Shown here in pieces: positions 51,563 through 61,351 of a DNA stretch of 64,000 bases. The translations under genes were made by a program, and so were the position numbers. Position 1 is the stretch's first letter. The number at the start of each line of letters is the position of its first letter. Under the pieces are notes generated by a model that was not told where the DNA came from, made no database searches, and saw only the letters and a list, made by a program, of their open reading frames with translations. This DNA comes from Fulvia fulva (taxonomy: Eukaryota; Ascomycota; Dothideomycetes; Mycosphaerellales; Mycosphaerellaceae): positions 2,046,001-2,110,000 of the forward strand of contig NC_063018.1 of the NCBI RefSeq assembly GCF_020509005.1, given 5' to 3'.

Positions 51563-51733
51563 ATGCATTCCAACACCTCCACCATCGCCCTCCAGCGCAC
51601 CCTTGGTTCCGACGGGGACCTTGTCATCGGCAGTACTGGCTGGCCTTGCGCGGGCGCTTCCCTCTATGGCTGCAAAGCCATCGTTGCCCAGCAGGGAGGC
51701 ATGTGCTCGCAGTGCGCATCCCGCTGGATTTGA
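51563..51733 (+). CDS. Tiny four-cysteine protein, paralogue 2 (56 aa)
   Basis: It begins MHSN, matching MHGN of paralogue 1. The same spacing C-x7-C-x10-C-x2-C-x4-W-I is kept (WPCAGASLYGC, GGMCSQCASRWI), but overall sequence is quite diverged and the C-terminus stops right after Trp-Ile. The 3' flank (CTGCGG...CTAGCATGGCGTT at about 51,784-51,803) matches that of paralogue 1 (about 51,233-51,253), showing that the flanks duplicated too. An alternative ATG seven codons upstream (MTCPLI) would add a fifth Cys. Confidence 0.6.
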   Translation: MHSNTSTIALQRTLGSDGDLVIGSTGWPCAGASLYGCKAIVAQQGGMCSQCASRWI

Positions 51734-51803
51734 TCAGTCCACAGTACGTTTGATACTCACCTCTAGCTGACCACATAGTTCTACTGCGGTCTAGCATGGC
51801 GTT

Positions 51804-52145
51804 CTGAGTCTGTTTGAGCACATCATGGCCTTGTTGTCACAGGGTGTTGTTCGGTAGTACCAGTAAGGAGTCTCACTGAATGACAGATTTATTCTCAACA
51901 CGCTGCTCCCGAACATATCTCTACATAATTGGTCTGACGCATGTTGTGATCATTGACAGCATGATGGAGAGAGGCTATCACCACCAGGACAAGCATCGAT
52001 CGTGCTCAGGGATAATATCAACGCATGGACAGAAGCTAGCTGTCGACACATCGTCGCGAAGAAGGGGATGTGGTCGATGTGTTGCTCCTCTGACGCCACA
52101 GATCTCACTAAATCTTTCATAGTGCCAGTAAACTGTGTTCCTCCA
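51804..52145. other. Intergenic region
   Basis: Between the tiny four-cysteine gene and the end of the Nudix gene. Nothing recognisable. Confidence 0.5.
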
Positions 52146-52721
52146 TCAATGGTGATCCACAGCCCTAACGACATAAATGAGCGGCCCGGCCGTATCATCA
52201 TGCCTTGGAGACACCACCTCCAGCCCAGCCTGCGCACGGAAAGCAGCCTCCCACAATTGAGCCTGCCCAGACAAATGAGGCAGTCTCTCCGCTCCATCCT
52301 TCGAGCTCCACATCCAGTCATCATGCTCCTCCGGGTCAAGGCGCACTTCCTCCGTGCTCTCAACAGTCACCAGAAACCCCATCTGCACCCAACGATCACC
52401 AGAGTCTTTGTGAAACCAATGCACGTCGAGCAGTCGCTGGACTACAGACTTGACCTCCAAGCCTGTCTCTTCGAAGACTTCTCTGCAAAGTGCTTCCCGA
52501 ATCGTCTCACCAGCTTCCATCTTGCCTCCCGGTATCTCCCAGTTGCCTGGTAATGTTTCGCTCGGAGCTCGTCTGAGCAGCAGAAGTTCGGGTCGTGATC
52601 GACGGATGCGTCCTTCATGCTGGCGAAAGATGGCGCCTCCGACGACGTATCGATAACCTGGAGGGAGTTGCTCTAGTTTTGTGCTCAGACGTGCCTCAAG
52701 CACCGTGTTTGCTTCCGCCAT
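52146..52721 (-). CDS. Nudix hydrolase (191 aa)
   Basis: Intronless. The Nudix box is complete from Gly66 to Leu88 (GKMEAGET then REVFEETGL), matching G-x5-E-x7-R-E-U-x-E-E-x-G-U, with the metal-binding Glu residues in REVFEE. Nudix enzymes hydrolyse a nucleoside diphosphate linked to another group. NWEIPGGKMEAGE and the long C-terminal helix resemble the NUDT15/MutT-like group, so cleaning of oxidised or unusual nucleotides is likely, but the substrate cannot be fixed from sequence. Cytosolic; no targeting signal seen. Confidence 0.9.
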   Translation of the reverse strand: MAEANTVLEARLSTKLEQLPPGYRYVVGGAIFRQHEGRIRRSRPELLLLRRAPSETLPGNWEIPGGKMEAGETIREALCREVFEETGLEVKSVVQRLLDVHWFHKDSGDRWVQMGFLVTVESTEEVRLDPEEHDDWMWSSKDGAERLPHLSGQAQLWEAAFRAQAGLEVVSPRHDDTAGPLIYVVRAVDHH

Positions 52722-52880
52722 AACTTCTGATCGGGACTACCGAATGAGTATGTGAGCAGCTGAAGACTGGAAGTCGTATCATCTGCGGGCTGAGTCACAG
52801 TTGTGGGGCACTACATGCAACCATCGCCAATAGTCAGCCGCTCCATCGAAGCATACCGATTTGGCGCCACCATAGGCAGT

Positions 52881-54523
52881 CTAATCATTATTTCCAGTTG
52901 CAACACCCCAGAAGTATGCAGCCCAAGCACCAAGAATCAGCAAGATTAATGCCGCAAAGAAGCCCAAGCTGATCTTCTTATTCCACTTCGCTCTGGCGCC
53001 GCACTCATACTCCTCTCGCTGGAGATTGATGACTTCACCTTTCCTTAGGCGCTGCTTCTTCTTCCACTGCAGTCGTCTCAGATCCGCAGTGAAGAAGCTA
53101 GCGATCAGAAGAGTGGCGGGGACCAACACCGCCCCAGAAGCCAGGATCGCTTAACCGATGACAACGTGGTCATAGGAATTGTTGTCGTTGTCTTGTATCA
53201 CGCCTGTGATGATCCGGACGATAATGTTCATCGAGTTGTTAACGGCAATCTTAACAGCATAACCAGCTCCAAAAGTGTCCTGATACCAGATCGCCGTGCG
53301 ACCACCATCGATGATGGAAGTGGGCCCAAGACTGAACGAGCAAGCGTAAACACCAAAGCTTGCCGCAGTGCCGCTGATGTCGGGTCCGAAAGCTGCGAGA
53401 CACATGGAGATGAAGACACCAGTCCCGCAGACGAAGACGACGCTTAGTCGGTTCCCGAACCTATCGATGAACACTCCCGAGCAAGGACGAGGAAGAAGCC
53501 AAGGTACTTGATGTTGCAGAGTACCATCCTGCTTTGACGCTATCGACGTTGAAGCGCTGCTCGGCAAGCTCAGTTGCGTTCTGCGAGAAGACGACTGCGG
53601 TGGACGTTTGAAAGGCGGAGAAGAGTATGAAGCCCCAGAACGGCCAAGGAAGTCGCAGGACTTTGCTGACCTCGAACTTCTTGGTGTTCTCACGGAGCTT
53701 CTCCCCTGTAGCCGGGTCGACCATATCGCTGTAGTGCTGATCGCAATACTTCCTGAAGAACCAGAAGACAATTGCTGCCACATTCGTGAAGAGATTCATG
53801 AATACAGCGGTCCAGTACACCCAGCTGAAGTCTCCTATCCCTCTGGCGATCGGGCTGGCGGTAGCTTGTCCCACAAAAGATCCGATCTTGCCAATACACA
53901 GTTCCAGCCCGAGAGTTGCAGCAAAGCCATGGGATGGCCCGAACCACGAGCTGAAGATTCTGTATTGTGCAACTTGAGTAGCAATGTCGCCCAGTGACTG
54001 TATCACAATGCCACCAATCATCAGCTTGTAGCTCCGAATGGTAGTAGCTGCGGCAACGATGATCGAGCCGATGCTGTAGATGATGTTACCCCAGACCATG
54101 GCACCAGCACCACCAATTCGATCTGTGACGGGACCCGTAACAAGAACCAAGGCAGTGACCATGAAGTCCTGTGAGGCTTCGAGGACAGCGTATTGTGCAT
54201 TGTTGATATCGAGCTCCTTGAACCCTATCAGTTTCGCCTTGGTTGTGAGGAAGTGCGTTGCTGACCTATTTAAGCGTGCTTTTCATGGCACCAGTGACGC
54301 CGCTACTCCAGTGGGAGCCAAAGCCGATCAACGATACAATGACGACGGAAAGCAGCTTGAGCTTGAACGGGACTGTGGCCGATCGTCCGCCTTCGCTGCG
54401 ACTGCTTGGCATAGAGCGAGCATCCTCCGCAACGGCATCAGCGCTGATCGTAGGTTTCTTCTCGGTAGGCAGGTCGGTCAGAGCATCGCTCATCGATATC
54501 TCTTTGGCAGCAGCTGCCGTCAT
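52881..54523 (-). pseudogene. Decayed MFS transporter
   Basis: Homology runs from MTAAAAKEISMSD (54,523) through LKLLSVVIVSLIGFGSHWSS, a 49-bp intron (54,265-54,217), LLEASQDF-type and later membrane spans, to FFAALILLILGAWAAYFWG (52,881). Lesions are TAG at 54,266-54,268 in place of a probable Lys codon at the exon end, two compensating-direction frame changes at about 53,470-53,520 (after GWYSAT and before GVFIDRFGNRL), and TAA at 53,151-53,153. The remaining spans are well preserved, so inactivation is recent. Substrate unknown. Confidence 0.75.
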
Positions 54524-54950
54524 GGTAGAAGGATCTGAAGTGTCGAAGACAGCACTTGAGCCACGTGGCAACTGTATAGCAACACCCTCCCAGACAGGGA
54601 GCTGGACCGGTATAGTCGAGCAACAGACTATCTTATTAGATTGAGATTCGAGATCTTGTAGATAACACACGACAACGGCCGAGGAGCCCGGCCGACGTGA
54701 GGCTGAAACTTCTTTTCGTGGGCCTAGCCGCGTGGTCCAGACTAGCAGAAGCGATGTTGCCAAGAGAGATCGTTCGATGCCTACGTCCGGAGCCTTCAAG
54801 TGCCTTTGTCCTCGTACACAACTGACGATTCGAGAGAGACAGTTCACTGCGAACTTATCGATCAGAGTGACGGAGGTCTATCTCGCTCGTAGGTAGCAGC
54901 TCGTATGAAGATGTGTCTCTCAATCGCTTGAAACGAGCCATCACATGCTG
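54524..54950. other. Intergenic region
   Basis: Between the MFS pseudogene start and the arylsulfotransferase-like stop codon. No gene supported. Confidence 0.5.
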
Positions 54951-56894
54951 CTACACGCCAACGTTTCGAAGAGTAGGCAGGTCCAACCCGAAGTCCTCTT
55001 CCTTCCCACGCCACATGTCCGGGATGATTTGTGGACGGGTACGAGCAAGGAGCACAAGCAGAGCCGCGACCAAGGCCATCAACGCAAAGCCGAGAAGCGC
55101 CCCAAGATCTTGCAGCTGCTTTTCAATCTTCAGTGCTTGCACCTCGTCGTCGATGTCGTCAAGTGGAGTGTCGACATCTTCCATATGTGTCGTGGCCAAG
55201 TCTCCCACGTCAATCAGCTCTGAAGCTGCTAGCTCCCGACGATCAATGTCCAAAGCCACCAAGCGAACATATCGTCGCAGCGGTAGATCATGCTCAAGAA
55301 TAACCCCTGTCTCGAAGCCTGACTTCGGCTCTTCCAACACTATGCCAAAGTCGTTATCATCGTCGGAAGAATCCTGCAGCGCCCAGCTACGCACTTCTGT
55401 AGAGCCAAGCCACGAGACATACAATGTCCGGTTCTCCAGGACAACACTTGGCAGCGTTGTGGGTATGCCGGTCCAATTGAGTTTGAGATTTCGATAGCTT
55501 TGTACTTCTTCGGAACTGAACCTCGATGAAGGCTGCAAATATGCATCACAAAGCAGTGTGCCATTCGCAGCAAACTCGGCGAGCGCACCAGTATAACCAT
55601 ATCCTAGCAGTACGTTGCCGTTGGGCAGAGTCTGATACGACCCTTGCGAAAACGTGAAGATGTTCTCAGGATGCACGTATGTTATATTGAGCTTCGCCGT
55701 CATTTTGTCCGTGTCGATCTCAATGCGCTTGCCTTTCGATACGTGCTCTGCTTCGTCCTGCCAGTCCGCTCGGTTATCGAAGAGTGTGATGTATTGACCG
55801 ACAATATCCCAATGCGCATCGTGTTGGCCCACAAAGTTGGTTGCTTCCCCGCCGGACAGATCTTCGAACATATTGCGCTTTCCACCTAACTTCCACAGTA
55901 CTTCTCCTATCTCGCCAGATATGTACGCTATGCAACGCAGGTGTCGTAAAGAGACGAGATAGTTACCGGCTACATCCTTCTCTACCATGTTGATGTGCAG
56001 CATATCCCATGGATCGTACTCGGTTGCCGGTCTGTGCGAGATGTACGATTCTTTCTGTTCGAAATGCTCGGAGGCCCGCCATTGGAAGACGACTTCGCCG
56101 GTCTCAAGGTCGAATTCCTGGAATAAGCAGTCCCACATGCACTGCTTAAAGCGGGAGGGCTGCCCAAGGATACCGGCGAGATCGGTCTCGACTTTCTCGT
56201 AGATTGTCAAGAGCACTGTGTTTTCCGGTGTGATACTGAAAGAATGCAGGTCCGCAGACAGATTGTTGGAGGCGGAGGTGTTTCGAACAAGGTTGTAGTG
56301 TTTATCGTACTTGCAGTTGGATGTTGTCAGTGAACATGATCTTCAGATGGCGAGCTGTGCTTACCATGTAGTACTGACCCTCCCCGTGCGCCTCATCGTT
56401 GCTGCCAGGCCAGAAGGTCAAGTATAGCTCATTCTTGTACATCTGCACCTGAAAGTTGTAGATCTCGCCGAAGTCTACAGTTGGCGTCCAGATCAAGCTT
56501 CCGCTGGCGATGTGTCAGACAGTAGTTCCGGGCTCTGGTGCTGAATATTTGCACATTCATACCTCACGTCGTAAATGGCGGCAGTTGGACGACCCGCAAT
56601 CTCCCCACGAGGGGTAACGAAGATGTAGGAACCATCGTCGCAGGCAGTGAAAGGCTTCATCATGTTCATTCGAGGTACACTGACATTAGTAGAGTTGAAG
56701 GTCTGCAGAACATAGTTCCCGTATGCAGCCTGATTGAAATCCTCATCCTGAATGAACACTTCTCCGGGCGGCGGCTCTTTCAGAGGCAAGAGAGATGGAG
56801 GTGGTCCAATGACGGGATGTGATGCCTTGACCAGGACCAACGAAGTGAGAACGAGATGTAAGAAAGCCCAGATCGGAAATGCAACAGCGTACAT
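54951..56894 (-). CDS. Arylsulfotransferase-like membrane protein (ASST family, 609 aa)
   Basis: Exons 56894-56563, 56503-56365 and 56309-54951, with introns of 59 and 55 bp. It has an N-terminal signal peptide (MYAVAFPIWAFLHLVLTSL), a beta-propeller domain with the family blocks DPWDMLHINMVEKD, NYLVSLRHLRCIAYIS, VLWKLGGKRN and GQHDAHW, and one C-terminal membrane span (LLGFALMALVAALLVLLA) followed by a short basic tail. This is the layout of fungal arylsulfotransferase_2 proteins. Bacterial relatives move sulfate between phenols; the activity of fungal members is not established. Several Asn-x-Ser/Thr sites fit an extracellular or luminal propeller. Confidence 0.85.
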
Positions 56895-57778
56895 TGTGTA
56901 GCCCTTTCAACAAGGCGGAAGGCGTGATTCTTGGCGGTGAGCGCCATCGAGTATAAGAACATCAGACTGACCTACGCGGCCAGCGACTTACCTAGACCTC
57001 CTCCATCCAGCATATGGGTCTTCGGCCTGCTGGAGTGTCGTTACAGACACCATAGCCGAGATAGAGGTGCGTGGGACGCGTGGCCGCCTCGTCCGAGGGA
57101 ACACGGGCCCACCACATTGTGATTGTGTTCGGGTTGTGTGGTCGTGCATATCCATCAATCTATTCGTGATGATCCAGCTGCTCATCAGAGAGCACGAGAA
57201 CGTCGTGTAGCGTGTTTCTGCCATGGTCGAAGTGAAGTGGAAGAAGGAGCAAGAAGGCGCCTGACATAAGAGTGCTTGCCTTTGGTGGACTGAGCAAGGA
57301 TGTCGGCAGTGCTTGGGGTGACGCGAGGACGGTACAGCACGTTCGTATGTATCCGGTGTAGGCCAGCCTCAAGTTTTTGCGGTCAATCTGGTGCCATGTC
57401 GTGCATGTCCGGAGGTTGCGTTTCCGACAAGCAAAAAGACAAGCAGCTTCGCTCCCGCACGACTTCCACTAGCGCCGGGCAGATTCTAACCAATATTTGA
57501 CGGATCTTAGTTTTGCCTTCCCAGAAGCGAGACATGGCAGGGGCCGGAACTTCAATGACTTCACTTTCTGTCTAACCGAACAATGTCGGCTCATCTCACC
57601 GGTCGGTCATGTCTCCCTCTCCAGAACGAGTGGGCCCCGTCTTTGCTCATAGCATCAAGACCAGAGGGAGAGCAGGTGAAAGTAGCTCTGCTTCGTGATA
57701 GACAGTCACAAGATTGAGCCGGCAAAATCATCGCCAAGCTGCAGGAGCGATCTCGACATTCAGAATACAGACAGTACC
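56895..57778. other. Intergenic region
   Basis: Divergent promoters of the arylsulfotransferase-like gene (minus) and the NTF2-like gene (plus) must lie here. No gene supported. Confidence 0.5.
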
Positions 57779-58279
57779 ATGTCTTCCTCCTCCCAAAACG
57801 CCTCAACATCGCCGGAGACACAAGCGACCATCCCAGAGGCTCCCCAAACAACCGACAAGAAAGCCGCCACACTCGAACTAGAACGCCTCAGCAAAGCCTG
57901 CCTCTTTGCCTGGAACGACCACGACTTCGACTACGAAGGCAATCCAGACCGTCGGGACTTCCGCGAACGCATCGCGCCGCGTTTCGAATGCCGGATCGAA
58001 AACTACCCCGAGCACGCCATGTCCTGGTACGGCCTGAACCAGCTGTGGCGAGACTACCTAGCCACGGAGCCGAATTGCAGGTTTGAGTTGATCAGTATGC
58101 ACACGGACGTGAACGACGGCGGGAGGGCGGTGTTGTATGTAGAGATGGATGTGACGGGGGTGCAGAATGTCAATTTGATCCGGTTCTTGGAGATGAAGTG
58201 GAAGGTTGTGGATGGACGGTGGATGTACTATAGTTGTACTACTATGGGTGGTAGTAAGGGGAACAATGGTTTGTTATGA
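57779..58279 (+). CDS. NTF2/SnoaL-like fold protein (166 aa)
   Basis: After a Ser/Thr-rich start (MSSSSQNAST) the rest looks like a single cone-shaped NTF2-like domain: a helix (RLSKACLFAWNDHDFDY), a second helical part (GLNQLWRDYLATEPNCRFEL) and strands (GRAVLYVEMDVTG, FLEMKWKVVDGRWMYY). SnoaL-like proteins include cyclases, dehydratases and proteins of unknown role; nothing here identifies a substrate. The ATG at 57,779 is preferred over one 84 bp upstream because it precedes the low-complexity start. Confidence 0.65.
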   Translation: MSSSSQNASTSPETQATIPEAPQTTDKKAATLELERLSKACLFAWNDHDFDYEGNPDRRDFRERIAPRFECRIENYPEHAMSWYGLNQLWRDYLATEPNCRFELISMHTDVNDGGRAVLYVEMDVTGVQNVNLIRFLEMKWKVVDGRWMYYSCTTMGGSKGNNGLL

Positions 58280-58679
58280 AACGGAGTACCGTCAGTCGTT
58301 ACACAGACTCAAGTTTGAGGGACGGTTACAGAGGCAGGTACTTGTGGTACCTTGCGAAGTCATGCAAAGGCACAGCTTGAGGTACGCCCACAGAGAGGGT
58401 CACAACTGGGTCCTCGTGCATCCACCCATCGCTTGCACAGGGATGGTACGCAGGAATGCCGCAGTGTCAGAGAGCCAGCATGTGCTGTGTAAATGATGCA
58501 GAATGGACTGCCGCTCGCAAAACTTGGCACGCCAGCGATGAGACCCAAGCTGCGATGGAAGCATCACCAGGGGAAGTAAACAGGCTATCTGTAGCATGGT
58601 CTCGACTCGAGGCTACTCATCTGACAGCGTGGGAACACCCTGCAATGGCCAGCACCCAGACACAAAGGCATCAACTGTC
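58280..58679. other. Intergenic region
   Basis: Between the NTF2-like gene and the end of the GST-like pseudogene. Nothing recognisable. Confidence 0.5.
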
Positions 58680-59469
58680 TCAATCATCCTTCCCAAACCA
58701 CCCCTCCTTCACACAAGCCCCATGCAAACCCTTCAACACCCCATTCTGATCAAACCCCATCATCCTCACAAACAACCCCTGCTCTGAAAACCTCTTACAA
58801 GTCTCCAACAACCCCGCCACCGCAAAATCCCCATAACTCACCCTACTCCCCAAATAAACGGCCCCTCATCCACCTTAGCCGACTTGACATACTCTGCCAA
58901 CATCCCCATCCCTGTCCCAGCCTTCTCCCACACCTCCTCGCCACTATTTGCCACTATTCGCCTTGACCCACTCCTCAAACGGCGCTCCCGCAGCCTTCTC
59001 TTTCTTAGCTTTGCACTCTACTACACTCTCATCAAGCAGAATGGAAGCGGCAATGTGCCCATAAATCATCGGCAACAACGGCATCACAGCCCCACCAAAT
59101 AATTTAGACACCTCATCCTGCGTGCCCTCCGCAAGCCTCAAACTCCTCTCCGGATACCACCGTTCCAACTCCACAACGATATTCGCCGAGTCCATCACAT
59201 ACGTCCCATCAGGAAACCGGACAGCAGGGACAGTATACGGACTCTGCGGCGGTCCATTAGGCTTAGGGACAATGGGGGGGGGGGGTTCCGAAACCTGAGA
59301 GAGTCGGGGCGATCTCAGAGTGTTTGAGCCAGACGGTCTTGTAGGAAATGTTCTTGTAATTGAGAACCATGCGAGTTTTCCACACGTTGAGGGACCAGGA
59401 GGAGACGTCTGTGCGTTTTGTTGGGACATCGTAGAGGGTTAAGAGGTCTTGTTGGGTTTGAGGGGACAT
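58680..59469 (-). pseudogene. Decayed glutathione S-transferase-like gene
   Basis: It begins MSPQTQQDLLTLYDVPTKR with a thioredoxin-fold N-terminus (WKTRMVLNYKNISYKTVWL, YTVPAVRFPDGTYVMDSANI, as in fungal GST-like proteins). Three lesions are visible: a run of 12 C (plus strand G, 59,274-59,285) where 11 would keep frame; a 10-bp tandem duplication (58,941-58,950 and 58,951-58,960) that shifts frame and creates TAG; and one missing base in a G run near 58,848-58,852. Around them the frames rejoin into a C-terminal helical domain (VWEKAGTGMGMLAEYVKS, SYGDFAVAGLLETCKRF), ending at TGA 58,682-58,680. The C run could be a sequencing error; the other two are harder to explain that way. Confidence 0.75.
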
Positions 59470-60114
59470 TGTTGTGGAGGTGGTGGGTAGGGAGTTGGAA
59501 AGTGTTCCGTGTGGGGTCTGTGGTAAGTCGGAGTTGAGGTGATGCTTTGATATTCTGGAGTCTCCGTCAAATGTTTTAGGTATTCGAGACAGCTCTGTCG
59601 TCGATGTCACTGATCGGCCGCACAATGCTGTATGAGCCGAGCGGTGTGGTGCGTGAAGCTGAAGAGCTTACCAGCCGAGGATGATGAGGTGATCGAGGTG
59701 AATTGTATCTAACCACCGACTTCTGCGGTATGCAGGTAAGCTGAGGTCTGGTAGGATGGAACTAGAGTTTGGGGCTTCGGTACCTGGACTTCATTATTGC
59801 CGTATTGCCGACATGTCTTGATTGGTTAAACTCAACGGGTGAACGGACTGTTTGGTAGGTGAGTCCACCTGTAGGGGACGACACGCTGGTATCGAGGAAA
59901 TCCTAGGGATACTCAACCCATCTCACATACATACAGACTATACCCACATTTCGAGGGCCCAACCAACGCCCCAGGCAAGCCAGCCTGTGAAGCACCCAGT
60001 CCACGACAAGCCCTTCGACAATCCCATCCAGGTAACGCCAGCATAATCTCGTAATATATCATAGGACGGCTAGTCCTTTCCCTGCTTGCAAGCCCATTCT
60101 GGGCTTGCTTTGAT
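59470..60114. other. Intergenic region
   Basis: No supported gene; frames are short. Confidence 0.5.
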
Positions 60115-60684
60115 TCAGTCACTGATGACATCGGTCATAGGCTTGCCCTGCAGTGCCGACTCCGTGTCAGCCACCTCCCTTTTCTCACCAAGATATCTCA
60201 GCGCAAGTAGGATCCAGTTCTGGATGAAGTCGTTGTAGATCAGATCCACGGTTTCTGGTTCGTTGATATGCACTGGCAGATAGTTGACGTTCTCCGGTTC
60301 GAATGGTTGGGCATATTCAGGTTTCGCGAAGCTGACGTTGGTACCGATCACATTTGGCACATTGTAGAACTTGATCGGTTGGTGGATCGTGTCGTCACCG
60401 TCGTTGCCGGCATCATCCACTGTGGTGTAGCCAGGCACCTGGGGTTGGTCCTTGTCGGGCTGGGTCTCAAGGACTGGCACCTGGGTCTGTACGCCCGCCA
60501 AGTGAAGGACTGTGGACGTGGACTCCGCTTGCTCATTGCTGTGTTCCATACTATCGGCACTGACGGGTGTATGTGCTGGAAGCAGTCGACGAAGAGGATG
60601 TTTACTGCCCCCTGCCATGGCTTGCAGGTCGCGAAGCAAGATCGGGCCTTCATCGTTCAACAATTGAACGCACCGGCACAGCAT
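60115..60684 (-). CDS. Hypothetical protein (about 189 aa, start uncertain)
   Basis: Unrecognised. The open frame extends to 60,747, but its first ATG is at 60,684 (MLCRCVQLLNDEG). Upstream, GTATGTAAGC with a CTAAT branch-like site suggests that an earlier exon (around 60,750-60,830, reading AKPAIVDKIPVCC) may be joined. The C-terminal half contains FYNVPNVIGTNVSF, VNYLPVHINEPETVDL and NWILLALRYLGEKR, which look like part of a folded domain. No membrane or export signal. Confidence 0.45.
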   Translation of the reverse strand: MLCRCVQLLNDEGPILLRDLQAMAGGSKHPLRRLLPAHTPVSADSMEHSNEQAESTSTVLHLAGVQTQVPVLETQPDKDQPQVPGYTTVDDAGNDGDDTIHQPIKFYNVPNVIGTNVSFAKPEYAQPFEPENVNYLPVHINEPETVDLIYNDFIQNWILLALRYLGEKREVADTESALQGKPMTDVISD

Positions 60685-60747
60685 AGTATGATTAGTATCA
60701 CGACATGATGAGCTTGACCTCCAGTCGTGAACGCTTACATACAACAA

Positions 60748-61351
60748 ACCGGAATCTTATCAACGATAGCCGGCTTGGCTTGCAGAGAGGGGAGTCGCGA
60801 AATCACGCTATAAGCTTCGCAGCAATCACCGCACCCCAGCAATCTTGCGTGCACTTTTGATTACACTCGGCGTAATCTTTGGATTTCGACCTCTAGCTAC
60901 TCAATACTGTACCTCGAAGATCCCCTAATATCTATCTTTTCCGCGCACTCGAGCCGGCACGGCGGCAACGAGTAGGGGGGGGGGCTTACAAGGCAGGGAT
61001 AAGGGCCCACAAATAGCGGTACATAGGGCGCGGTGATTGCTGGGGTGCGGCGAAGCTTGTGGCCGAAATCACTGCAGAACCCCACCAAAGAGAAATATAG
61101 GTGCCTTGGCAAGACTACCACCTTCCTCAAACAGCTTCCCTCCCGGTCGACTCGCATACAGTATTCAGCTACCGTGATGAGCGGGAAGCCGTATGATGCC
61201 TGCTTGGCCTGGAGGATCCCGAGTGTAACCACGCCGCCGAGTGCGACTGTTTTTGATATATGCAAGGTTGGTCTGCTTCCTCTTTCAGCCTCACTCTCTT
61301 TGCATTGCACAAGGTAGCCAGCGTGGGGTGGGATAGGACAAGATGGTGACA
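60748..61351. other. Intergenic region
   Basis: It contains a possible upstream exon of the minus-strand hypothetical gene and the promoter of the peptidase gene. A run of G occurs near 60,977-60,985. Confidence 0.4.

Noticed and set aside
59274..59285. C12 tract as a true phase-variable switch
   Set aside because: Two other fixed lesions in the same gene mean that changing the tract length alone would not restore it.
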